In this document: in pieces, positions 1 to 8,035 of the stretch | Position numbering within the stretch: position 1 is the first letter of the stretch | Layout: each line of letters starts with the position of its first letter | Assembly: GCF_008085905.1 (NCBI RefSeq) | Contig: NZ_VSFF01000012.1 | Location: forward strand, 186,001 to 250,000 | Length of the DNA: 64,000 nt | Source: Actinomadura syzygii | GTDB taxonomy: Bacteria; Actinomycetota; Actinomycetes; Streptosporangiales; Streptosporangiaceae | Reading direction: 5' to 3' | Notes under the pieces: generated by a model | Database searches by the model: none | Told to the model about the DNA's origin: nothing | Seen by the model: the letters and a program-made list of their open reading frames with translations, nothing else | Translations under genes and position numbers: made by a program

Positions 1-1629
1 GACGAACTGTCGTTGCTGGAGGTCTTCGCGCAGGCCGACACGGTGCGGCGTCTGGTCGGGGACGTCCCGACCCAGGAGCTGGCGCTGCTGCGTCTGCTGC
101 TGGCGATTCTGCACGACGTGGTCGAGGGCCCCACCGATCTGGAGCACTGGCAGCAACTCTGGGAGGACGGCCTTCCCCTGCACGGGGACGACGGCGTCAG
201 CGAATATCTGGCCCGGCACCGGAGCCGCTTCGACCTGCTGCACTCCGAGACGCCGTTCTTCCAGACGGCCGGGCTGCAGACCGCCAAGAAGGAGATCGCG
301 TCCCTGGACCGGCTCGTCGCCGACGTGCCCAACGGGGCGCAGTTCTTCACCATGCGGGCGCGGGGCGTGGAACGGCTGTCGTTCGCCGAGGCCGCCCGGT
401 GGGTCGTGCACGCGCACGCGTTCGACACCTCCGGCATCAAGACCGGCGCGGACAAGGACAAGCGCGCCAAGGGCGGCAAGGTCTATCCACTGGGCGTCGG
501 GTGGACGGGCAACCTGGGCGGCGTGTTCGTCGAGGGCGCGAACCTGCGCGAGACGCTGCTGCTGAACCTGATCGCCTTCGACACCACCAACCTCAGAATC
601 GACGCCGACCGGGACCGTCCCGCGTGGCGGCACCCGCCGCCCGGCCCGACACAGATGGAGCCGTTGGAGCTGAGCCGTCGTCCGGCGGGGGTGCGTGACC
701 TGTACACCTGGCAGTCCCGGCGGGTCCGGCTGGCGTTCGATGACGAGGGCGTCCACGGTGTGGTGCTCGCCTACGGTGACCCGCTGAGCCCGCGCAACCA
801 GCACATGCGCGAACCGATGACCAGTTGGCGGCGCAGCCAGGCCCAAGAGAAGAAGCTCGGCGTGGCCCAGGTGTACCTGCCGCGCGAGCATGACCCGGGC
901 AAGAGCGCGTGGCGGGGGCTGGGCGCGCTGGTCGCGGGCCGCACCCCGGGGGCCGAGCAGCGCAACGAGGCGGCCGACATCGTCCGGCCGCGGATCCTGG
1001 ACTGGGTCGCCCGCCTGACGGTCGAAGGCGACTTCGACCCGGACTTCCTGATCCGAGCGCGGCTGGTCGCCGCACGCTACGGGACGCAGCAGTCGGTGAT
1101 CGACGAGGTGATCGACGATTCGGTCGCCATGCCGGTGGTGTTGCTGCACGAGCGCGACACCCGGCTCGGGCAAGCCGCGATCGACGCGGTCGCCGATGCC
1201 GACAGGGCCGTGAACGTGTTGGGCGACCTGGCCGCCGACCTCGCCCGCGCCGTCGGCGCCGGCCCCGATCCCGCCCGAGAACGGGCCACAACCCAGGCCT
1301 ACGGCATGCTGGACGGCTCCTTCCGCGACTGGCTCGCCGCCCTGGACCCGAGCCACCCGCCCCAACCGCAGCGAGCGGCGTGGCAGGACACGGCCCGGAC
1401 GATCCTCGCCCGGCTGGGAGCCCGGGAAGTCGCTGACGCCGGCGACGGCGCCTGGGAAGGGCGCGTCATCCAGACCGGCAAGGGCCAGGAGCTGTGGCTG
1501 ACGTCCTCACGCGCCGAGGCGACCTTCCGCTACCGGCTCCGCAAAGCGTTGCCCGGGACCGCCCCCGAGCCTGAGCCCGATGAACCGGCGCGGCAAGCAC
1601 TCGAGGAGCCCATGGAGGCCAGTTCATGA
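1..1629 (+). CDS. casA (cse1): Cse1/CasA, large subunit of type I-E Cascade (5' end outside window)
   Basis: Large subunit of the type I-E Cascade effector, which reads the PAM and helps recruit Cas3. The reading frame is open at base 1, so the gene starts outside the window; 542 codons are visible and, judged against the usual 540-570 residues, only about 20 N-terminal residues should be missing. The visible N-terminus (ELSLLEVF, then a PTQELALLRLLLAILHD helix) and the VYPLGVGWTGNLGG stretch near residue 160 fit Cse1. The stop overlaps the cse2 start by 4 bases (ATGA), so the two are translationally coupled. cas3 would be expected further upstream and is not in view. The family is also supported by the gene order that follows. 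Confidence 0.93.
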   Translation, partial: DELSLLEVFAQADTVRRLVGDVPTQELALLRLLLAILHDVVEGPTDLEHWQQLWEDGLPLHGDDGVSEYLARHRSRFDLLHSETPFFQTAGLQTAKKEIASLDRLVADVPNGAQFFTMRARGVERLSFAEAARWVVHAHAFDTSGIKTGADKDKRAKGGKVYPLGVGWTGNLGGVFVEGANLRETLLLNLIAFDTTNLRIDADRDRPAWRHPPPGPTQMEPLELSRRPAGVRDLYTWQSRRVRLAFDDEGVHGVVLAYGDPLSPRNQHMREPMTSWRRSQAQEKKLGVAQVYLPREHDPGKSAWRGLGALVAGRTPGAEQRNEAADIVRPRILDWVARLTVEGDFDPDFLIRARLVAARYGTQQSVIDEVIDDSVAMPVVLLHERDTRLGQAAIDAVADADRAVNVLGDLAADLARAVGAGPDPARERATTQAYGMLDGSFRDWLAALDPSHPPQPQRAAWQDTARTILARLGAREVADAGDGAWEGRVIQTGKGQELWLTSSRAEATFRYRLRKALPGTAPEPEPDEPARQALEEPMEASS

Positions 1630-2336
1630 CCGCCACCACCGCAGGCGAGCGGCAGTACGCGTCCGACCTGGTCGGTCAGGTCGTGGGGGACTTCGTCCGC
1701 GAGCTGCAGGACGGCTACCTGCGCGACACCAGCGCCGCGGTCGGCCGCCTGGCTCAGTTGCGCCGCGGCGCGGGCAAGCTGCCGCAGGACGTTCCGGAGC
1801 TGTGGGGCCTGACCGGGACCGAGCGGCTCTACCAGGATCAGACGCTCGGCGAGGAGCAGGCCGTCCGCGCAGAGAACGCGGTCTTCCTGGCCGTCACCCT
1901 GTACGCCTTGCACCAGCAGTCGCGCACCACACAGAAGATGCACATCCCCGGCGTTGACCTGGGCGCGGCCGTCCGGCGACTGATGCCGCCCGACAGGATC
2001 GACGAGCCGATCCGGCGGCGGTTCGTCCGGGTGGGGACGGCGGGAAGCCTGGAGGTCCTGGCCTACCGGCTCCGCGAGATCGTCTCCCTGCTGCGCCGCG
2101 ACTCCATCCCCATGGACTACGCGCTGCTGGCACAAAACCTCTACCGCGCCCACACACCGGACGGGCTCGCGCAGGTCCGCCGGCAGTGGGGGCACGGCTT
2201 CCACACCTACCGGCCGCCCCGCGACCCGGGCGACCAGCCCCGGCCCCAACCGCCCGGACGACAAGAACAGACGCCGCAGGACGAGGCCGCCACCCGGGCC
2301 ACCACCCAGGACAGCACTGACAAGGACGTCACATGA
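1626..2336 (+). CDS. casB (cse2): Cse2/CasB, small subunit of Cascade
   Basis: Small helical subunit that forms the belly of the type I-E Cascade complex and stabilises the R-loop. The 236 residues are slightly long for the family because of a hydrophilic, proline/glutamine-rich C-terminal tail after about residue 195. The conserved core includes a region of ALHQQS followed by helices and an LRRDSIPMDYALLAQNLY segment typical of Cse2. The start overlaps the stop of cse1 (ATGA) and the stop overlaps the start of cas7e, so it is co-translated in the middle of the operon. Confidence 0.92.
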   Translation: MTATTAGERQYASDLVGQVVGDFVRELQDGYLRDTSAAVGRLAQLRRGAGKLPQDVPELWGLTGTERLYQDQTLGEEQAVRAENAVFLAVTLYALHQQSRTTQKMHIPGVDLGAAVRRLMPPDRIDEPIRRRFVRVGTAGSLEVLAYRLREIVSLLRRDSIPMDYALLAQNLYRAHTPDGLAQVRRQWGHGFHTYRPPRDPGDQPRPQPPGRQEQTPQDEAATRATTQDSTDKDVT

Positions 2337-3538
2337 CCCGCACTATCATCGACCTGCATGTGCTGCAGAGCGTCCCGCCCAGCAACCTCAACCGGGACGA
2401 CACCGGCACGCCCAAAACCGCCGTCTACGGCGGGGTGCGCCGCGCCCGGGTGTCCAGCCAGGCGTGGAAGCGCGCCACCCGCACCAGCTTCCACGACCTG
2501 CTCGACCCCAGCGAGCTCGGCGTCCGGACCAAGCGGGTCGCCGAGCTGCTCGCCGACCGCATCCACGAGCTGGACCCCTCGATCCCGCAGACCGAGGCGT
2601 GGGATCTGGCCGCCGAGACCGTGCAGAACGCGACCGGCTCCAAGATCGAGGTCCCCAAACGCCGCGGCGGCACCGCCAAGAACGGTGACGAGGAGCCCGC
2701 GGCGGCCCCGGAGTCGAAGTACCTGATGTTCCTCAGCGCCCGCCAACTCGACGGCCTCGCCGAACTCGCCGTCGAGGGCCGCGACGACATCAAGACCTTC
2801 TTCAAGGACAAGGACACCAAGGCGCGGGCCAAGCAGATCGCCAACGCCCGCCACTCGGTCGACATCGCGCTGTTCGGACGGATGGTCGCCGACGGCGCCG
2901 ACATCAACGTCGACGCCGCCACCCAGGTCGCGCACGCGCTCAGCGTCCACCAGGTGGAGAACGAGTCCGACTACTACACCGCCGTCGACGACCACAAGGA
3001 ACGCGAGGACGACGACCTGGGCGCCGGCATGATCGGAACGGTCGAGTTCAACTCCGCCACCCTCTACCGCTACGCCGCCCTCGACGTCGACCGGCTGAGC
3101 GACAACCTCGGCAAGGGCCTGCGCGACGACGAGCCGCTCACCGAGCCGGTCCGCCGCGCGGTGGAGGCGTTCGTGGAGGGCTTCATCACCTCGATGCCGA
3201 CCGGGAAGGTCAACACGTTCGGCAACCACACCCTGCCGGACGCGGTCGTGGTGAAGATCCGCTCGTCCCGTCCGATCAGTTTCGTGTCCGCGTTCGAGGA
3301 GCCCTGCAAGCAGGGCCCGGACGGCGGCGGGTTCGTCCAGGAAGCCGCCGCCCGGCTGGCTCGATACGTGCCCGAGATCGAGGACGCCTACGGCGTCGCC
3401 GACGACGCCCGAACCTGGGTACTGCGCGTCGGGAAGAACACCGAGCCCCTGTCCGCCCTCGGCACCCAGGTGTCCCTGCCCGAGCTGGTCAACGCGGTGG
3501 GCGAGGAGGTCGCCGGACGTCAGGAACAACAGCGGTGA
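2333..3538 (+). CDS. cas7e (casC): Cas7e/CasC, Cascade backbone subunit
   Basis: Repeated backbone subunit that binds crRNA along the Cascade filament. The 401-residue protein begins with the family signature IDLHVLQSVPPSNLNRDD, followed by VYGGVRRARVSSQAWKRATR, both hallmark regions of Cas7e. The C-terminal third carries the conserved VNTFGNHTLPDAVVV and RPISFVSAFEEP segments. It overlaps its neighbours by 4 bases on both sides. Length and motifs are complete, with nothing suggesting inactivation. Confidence 0.96.
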   Translation: MTRTIIDLHVLQSVPPSNLNRDDTGTPKTAVYGGVRRARVSSQAWKRATRTSFHDLLDPSELGVRTKRVAELLADRIHELDPSIPQTEAWDLAAETVQNATGSKIEVPKRRGGTAKNGDEEPAAAPESKYLMFLSARQLDGLAELAVEGRDDIKTFFKDKDTKARAKQIANARHSVDIALFGRMVADGADINVDAATQVAHALSVHQVENESDYYTAVDDHKEREDDDLGAGMIGTVEFNSATLYRYAALDVDRLSDNLGKGLRDDEPLTEPVRRAVEAFVEGFITSMPTGKVNTFGNHTLPDAVVVKIRSSRPISFVSAFEEPCKQGPDGGGFVQEAAARLARYVPEIEDAYGVADDARTWVLRVGKNTEPLSALGTQVSLPELVNAVGEEVAGRQEQQR

Positions 3539-4242
3539 GCGTCCTGACCATGCAGCTCGCCGGCCCCCTCCAGGCATGGGGGGCCTCGGCGCGGTTCGCG
3601 CGCCGCACGACCGAGCAGGCACCCACCAAAAGCGGCGTCATCGGCATGCTGGCCGCCGCGCTCGGTCTGCAGCGCACCGACGACCTGGCCGATCTGGCGG
3701 CGCTGCGCTTCGGTGTGCGCGTCGACCAGCGCGGTGTTCCCGTCCGCGATTACCAGACCGCACAGCATTTCGACACCGGCCGATCCATGCCGCTCTCCGA
3801 ACGGTTCTACCTGGCCGACGCCGTGTTCGTCGCCGCGGTCGAAGGCGAAGGCGACCTGATCGAACGCCTGCACCGAGCGTTGCGCGAACCGGTCTTCCTG
3901 CCCTACCTCGGACGCCGATCATGCCCGCCGGCCCGACCGATCGAGCTCGCCGTCCACCACGACCAGACCCTCGACGCGCGGCTGGAAGACGAGCAGTGGC
4001 GCGCATCGTCGTGGCACCAGCGCAAAAGCCGTGAACCGATGGTGACCCTGGAGACCATCATCGAGGCCGACGGCACGGAGGGTCTGGTCGACACCCTGCG
4101 CGACCAGCCGCTCAGCTTCGACCCGCGGCACCGACGCTACGCGCTGCGCGGCGTCCGCCACCAGCCGGTGGAGATCCCCAACCCGGCCGCACCCCGTCCC
4201 ATCGCCGACCACGACCCGACCGCCGCCCTGCGAGGCCAGTGA
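3535..4242 (+). CDS. cas5e (casD): Cas5e/CasD, crRNA 5'-handle binding subunit
   Basis: Cascade subunit that caps the 5' handle of the crRNA. The N-terminus (LTMQLAGPLQAWGASARFARRTTEQAPTKS, read in two parts) is diagnostic for Cas5e, followed by GVIGMLAAALG. The gene starts with GTG in a GTGA overlap with cas7e. At 235 residues it has normal family length. The RYALRGVRHQPVEIPNP stretch near the C-terminus is also typical. Confidence 0.95.
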   Translation: MSVLTMQLAGPLQAWGASARFARRTTEQAPTKSGVIGMLAAALGLQRTDDLADLAALRFGVRVDQRGVPVRDYQTAQHFDTGRSMPLSERFYLADAVFVAAVEGEGDLIERLHRALREPVFLPYLGRRSCPPARPIELAVHHDQTLDARLEDEQWRASSWHQRKSREPMVTLETIIEADGTEGLVDTLRDQPLSFDPRHRRYALRGVRHQPVEIPNPAAPRPIADHDPTAALRGQ

Positions 4243-4946
4243 TGTACCTGACGCGCTTCCGGATCAATCCCGAACGGATCGGCGCCCGCAAACTGCTGTC
4301 CTCCCCGCAGGTGCTGCACGCGGCCGTCATGTCGTCGTTCGCCGAACTTCCCGACCCGACACCGGACGCGCCGCGGGTGCTGTGGCGGATCGACCGCGAC
4401 AGCCGCCACAGCACCCACCTGTGCATCGTCAGCCCCTACAAGCCTGACCTGACCCACCTGGTCGAACAGGCCGGATGGCCCACCACCGCCCGCTGGGAGA
4501 CCTACGACTACGGCCCCTTCCTCGACCGCCTCGGCGCGGGCGACCAGTGGGCGTTCCGCCTCACCGCCAACCCGGTCCACTCCGTCCGCAACAAGGACGG
4601 CGTACCGACCAAGACCACCGCCCACATCAGCCCCCGCCACCAGCTGGGCTGGCTCCTGCAACGCCAACAGAGCGGCGGCTTCACCATCGTCCGCAAACCC
4701 TCCGCGCACAAACAGCAGGACGAGCTGACCCAGCACGAGTTGGCCCAGCATGAACTGGTCCTCCACAACCGCCGCCAACTCGCCTTCAAAAAGAAGGGGG
4801 CGGGCAAGCCGGTCACCCTGGTCACCGTCACCTACGACGGACGCCTCCACATCACCGACCCCGACGCCTTCCGCCGCACCCTCACCCACGGACTCGGCAA
4901 AGCCAAGGCCTACGGCTGCGGCCTGATGACCCTCGCCCGGGCATGA
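4242..4946 (+). CDS. cas6e (casE): Cas6e/CasE, CRISPR RNA endoribonuclease
   Basis: Metal-independent endoribonuclease that cuts pre-crRNA in each repeat hairpin and stays bound to the 3' handle. The protein begins MYLTRFRINPER, the usual Cas6e start. ATG at 4242 is preferred over the in-frame GTG at 4239, since family members begin MYLTR. The C-terminus has the glycine-rich RNA-binding loop GLGKAKAYGCGLMTLAR. The stop lies 3 bases before the cas1e start. The repeat of the downstream array is strongly palindromic (CCCCGCGCACGCGGGG), the hairpin this enzyme recognises. Confidence 0.95.
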   Translation: MYLTRFRINPERIGARKLLSSPQVLHAAVMSSFAELPDPTPDAPRVLWRIDRDSRHSTHLCIVSPYKPDLTHLVEQAGWPTTARWETYDYGPFLDRLGAGDQWAFRLTANPVHSVRNKDGVPTKTTAHISPRHQLGWLLQRQQSGGFTIVRKPSAHKQQDELTQHELAQHELVLHNRRQLAFKKKGAGKPVTLVTVTYDGRLHITDPDAFRRTLTHGLGKAKAYGCGLMTLARA

Positions 4947-4949
4947 CCG

Positions 4950-5903
4950 ATGTCCACCGTCGGTAAACGCGGCGCGTCCTCACCGCACGAACTCACTCGG
5001 ATGAGCGACCGGCTCTCGTTCATCTACCTCGAACGCTGCACACTTCACCGCGAAGACAACGCCATCACCGCCGAAGACGCCGACGGCGTCACCCACATCC
5101 CGTCCGCCGCCATCGGCACCCTCCTGCTCGGCCCCGGAACCCGCGTCACCCACCAGGCCATGAGCGTCCTGGGCGACAGCGGCGCCGGCGTCGTCTGGGT
5201 CGGCGAACAAGGCGTACGGTTCTACTCCGGCGGCCGATCCCTCAACCGCTCCTCCGCCCTCGTCGAAGCCCAAGCGACGGCCTGGGCCAACCGCCGCACG
5301 CGCCTGAATGTCGCCCGCGCCATGTACAGCATGCGATTTCCCGGCGAAGACCCCTCCGGACTCAGCCGCCACGAACTCCTCGGCCGCGAAGGACGACGCG
5401 TCAAAGAGCGCTACCGCTACGAAGCCGCCCGCGTCGGCCTCACCTGGAACGGACGCCGCTACGTCCCCGGCGACTTCGACACCGGCGACACCGCCAACCA
5501 GGCCGTCACCGCCGCCGCCCAATGCATGTACGGCATCGCCCAGACCACCGTCGCCGCCCTCGGCTGCTCACCCGGCCTCGGATTCATCCACTCCGGCCAC
5601 GAACTCGCCTTCGTCCTGGACATCGCCGACCTGTACAAGACCGAGATCGCCATCCCGGTCGCCTTCGACGTCGCAGCCGAAAGCCCCGACGACGTCGGCT
5701 CCCGCACCCGCCGCGCCATCCGCGACCGCGTCAACCAAGTCGGCCTCCTCAAACGCTGCGTCCACGACATCAAGTCCCTGCTAGTCCCCGACGACACCGC
5801 AGAGGATCCCACCGGCGACGACACCGATCACGTCACTTTGCAAAGCGACCACGGCATGAACATCGAGTCCGGACGCAACTACGCCGAAGACGTGCACTGG
5901 TGA
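4950..5903 (+). CDS. cas1e: Cas1e integrase
   Basis: Catalytic subunit of the Cas1-Cas2 spacer integrase. The core RLSFIYLERCTLHREDNAI near residue 22 and the GLGFIHSGHELAFVLDIADLYK region near residue 210 (shown in part) are hallmark Cas1e sequences; the latter contains the metal-binding His/Asp cluster. The 317-residue length is normal. It follows cas6e after 3 bases and overlaps cas2e by 4 bases, so adaptation genes are transcribed with the effector genes and lie next to the leader end of the array. Confidence 0.95.
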   Translation: MSTVGKRGASSPHELTRMSDRLSFIYLERCTLHREDNAITAEDADGVTHIPSAAIGTLLLGPGTRVTHQAMSVLGDSGAGVVWVGEQGVRFYSGGRSLNRSSALVEAQATAWANRRTRLNVARAMYSMRFPGEDPSGLSRHELLGREGRRVKERYRYEAARVGLTWNGRRYVPGDFDTGDTANQAVTAAAQCMYGIAQTTVAALGCSPGLGFIHSGHELAFVLDIADLYKTEIAIPVAFDVAAESPDDVGSRTRRAIRDRVNQVGLLKRCVHDIKSLLVPDDTAEDPTGDDTDHVTLQSDHGMNIESGRNYAEDVHW

Positions 5904-6250
5904 CCATCATCATCCTCACCAACTGCCCTGCCGGCCTGCGCGGCTTCCTCACCCGCTGGCTGATGGAGATCGCCCCTGGCGTCTTTATCGGCGGCCCCTC
6001 CGCCCGCATCAGGCAGGCCCTCTGGGACGAGGTGCACCAGTACGCCGACACCGGCCGCGCCCTGCTCTGCTACACCACCAACAACGAGCAGGGTTTCACC
6101 TTCGAAACCCGCGACCACAAATGGCATCCCATCGACCACGACGGCCTGACCCTGCTCCGCCGCCCCAAGTCCCAGCCGAGCATTTCTTCCAAGCCCCCGC
6201 CCGCGGGCTGGAGCAAGGCCTCCAAACGCCGCCGCTACGGCCGCCGCTGA
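5900..6250 (+). CDS. cas2e: Cas2e adaptation protein
   Basis: Structural partner of Cas1e in spacer acquisition. The start is the GTG overlapping the cas1e stop (GTGA); longer in-frame extensions upstream run inside cas1e and are not used. The 116-residue product opens TIIILTNCPAGLRGFLTRWL and contains GVFIGGPSARIRQALWDEV, both diagnostic of the I-E Cas2 family. The basic C-terminal tail (KASKRRRYGRR) is typical of actinobacterial members. The leader and array begin immediately downstream. Confidence 0.95.
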   Translation: MTIIILTNCPAGLRGFLTRWLMEIAPGVFIGGPSARIRQALWDEVHQYADTGRALLCYTTNNEQGFTFETRDHKWHPIDHDGLTLLRRPKSQPSISSKPPPAGWSKASKRRRYGRR

Positions 6251-6328
6251 CCCGAGCCCGAAATGTCGGAATCTGTGAAAGTGCTCCAAAACGAGCCCAA
6301 CACCCGACAAACCCGCAGGTCAGCCAGA
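6251..6328 (+). promoter_or_regulatory. CRISPR leader
   Basis: The 78 nt between the cas2e stop and the first repeat are relatively A-rich for this genome (runs such as GTGAAAGTGCTCCAAAACGAG), as expected of a leader carrying the array promoter and integration signals. They include a short GTGCTCC copy of the repeat's first bases at about 6280. Exact repeats sit on this side and decayed ones at the far end, which fits leader-proximal spacer addition. Confidence 0.7.
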
Positions 6329-7206
6329 GTGCTCCCCGCGCACGCGGGGATGGTCCCGGGAAGCTCGACGCCCGGATCAGGGAAGCCGTGTGCTCCCCGC
6401 GCACGCGGGGATGGTCCCTGGCCCAGGTGTTCCACGGAACACCGCCGAAGGTGCTCCCCGCGCACGCGGGGATGGTCCCGCGACTCTTCGCCCAATGCCT
6501 GGCCCTGGCTCGTGCTCCCCGCGCACGCGGGGATGGTCCCGGCGCTACTCCCTGGAAGAGGCAGTAGCGGAAGTGCTCCCCGCGCACGCGGGGATGGTCC
6601 CGGAACGAACGTGTTCTCGTACTGGGTGTGGAAGTGCTCCCCGCGCACGCGGGGATGGTCCCTGGTAGTAGAGCTGGCGCAGGGTCAGGTCGAAGTGCTC
6701 CCCGCGCACGCGGGGATGGTCCCAGCGACGACCCGACTTGGTAAGGGGGGTGTCCGTGCTCCCCGCGCACGCGGGGATGGTCCCCGGATCGTGTGTCCGG
6801 ACGCCGAGTTCGGGTCGTGCTCCCCGCGCACGCGGGGATGGTCCCGTGTCTCCCTTGCCACTATCTAACGCGGCGCGGTGCTCCCCGCGCACGCGGGGAT
6901 GGTCCCGTGTGCGGGTACACGCCACTGACCGCCGCGCCGTGCTCCCCGCGCACGCGGGGATGGTCCCTTCAGGTACCTCAGGTTCCCCAGGTCGAAGGAG
7001 TGCTCCCCGCGCACGCGGGGATGGTCCCACCCCCGGACATGCGAAAACCCCCGGGCCGCGGTGCTCCCCGCGCACGCGGGGATGGTCCCAACTATCAGCT
7101 GGCGGTAGAGGCGGTGAAGGAGTGCTCTCCGCGCGGGGATGATCCGCGATCTACGCTGAGACGTTGCCCTACGCCGGGGTGCGTCCCGCGCATGGGGGGA
7201 GGTCTC
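6329..7206 (+). CRISPR. Type I-E CRISPR array: 13 exact 29-nt repeats plus two decayed terminal repeats
   Basis: Exact repeats begin at 6329, 6390, 6451, 6512, 6573, 6634, 6695, 6756, 6817, 6878, 6939, 7000 and 7061, a strict 61-nt period (29-nt repeat, 32-nt spacer). Each repeat begins GTGCTCCCCGCGCACG and ends GGGGATGGTCCC, a I-E type repeat with a GC-rich hairpin. At 7122-7145 a shortened repeat has lost 5 bases and carries substitutions. After a 33-nt interval a further degenerate copy sits at 7179-7206. Exact repeats therefore end at 7089, and the decayed units mark the old, leader-distal end. I did not recognise any spacer target. Confidence 0.98.
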
Positions 7207-8035
7207 AAATACATGATCGAAGAGGACTGGCAGGCCACTACCCAGGCTCATTCATTGGGCACCTCGACGCTCTTGTCGGTGTCGGCGTGCCGCCCCACAC
7301 CCTGAGGCTGCTGCGCCACCATCGCGCTGCGGCCTGCTAAGCGGCAGGTCGGCCCGCCGCACGGCCGCGTTCCAGGCCGTCCTTGCCGCTGTGGCGCGGG
7401 ACACTGCTGCGATCGGTGCTCATGCTCACGCCCGACTCGCCGTCTCTGCGCGCTCGGATCAGCTTGAGCGAAGCGAAGACTGAGGGCGTCCGATCAACAC
7501 AGAGAGCTGACATCTCGGGCGCATCTATGCAATTGCCTCACGGTGACATCGAAGCCCCTACCAGACGGGTTTGGCCGGGAATGCAATATTCCGGTAAAGC
7601 GAGGGTCACGCCGAGTATTATTTTGATTTTGGGACCTGCGATTGGCGCTGTGTCAGCAGGGCCGATATTTACTCGATGAAGTCAAGTATGTTCAGATACC
7701 AGTCGAGCATGCATAGTGGAACCTGGCCGGCCACACATACCCGGCTGCGAGGTCACAGTGCTGGACGAGGGCCGTCGGCCCCGGCTCCGGCCGCTTGGGG
7801 AAGGGGTGATCGCTGTCTGCTTGGCTGCCCCCACCGCCGCGAATGGATTTAGGTTAGACGCCGTCCCCGTACCCGGTTCCGGCGGTGCCCCCTCCTTCGA
7901 GACGGCTCCCAGATCAGCGGAACGCTGAACCCTTCGCTGCTTCATTAGTTTCATTCATCGGTCGGCCGTGCCTGCGGCAAAGTGCAGAACGGCGTTCTCG
8001 TATGGTGTGTTAAGCGTGTCTGCGAAAGATTCCAC
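7207..8035. other. Intergenic region between CRISPR array and cluster regulator
   Basis: About 830 bp with no convincing gene. The stretch 7350-7483 reads as an alanine-rich coding-like fragment on the plus strand with no start and no recognisable family, so it may be a gene remnant. GC content falls visibly around 7560-7720 (for example GAGTATTATTTTGATTTTGGG), unusual for this genome and compatible with a junction or a promoter region for the SARP gene. No SARP-type 11-bp direct repeats were seen ahead of the regulator itself. Confidence 0.5.

Noticed and set aside
6096..7305. Long open frames on both strands across the CRISPR array (repeats of ARGDGP- or RGEH-type peptides)
   Set aside because: These are translations of the 61-nt repeat-spacer unit in several frames, not genes.
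7383..7679. 98-codon open frame in the region before the SARP gene
   Set aside because: No family resemblance, no ribosome-binding site, and it runs into an AT-rich segment. Treated as intergenic.
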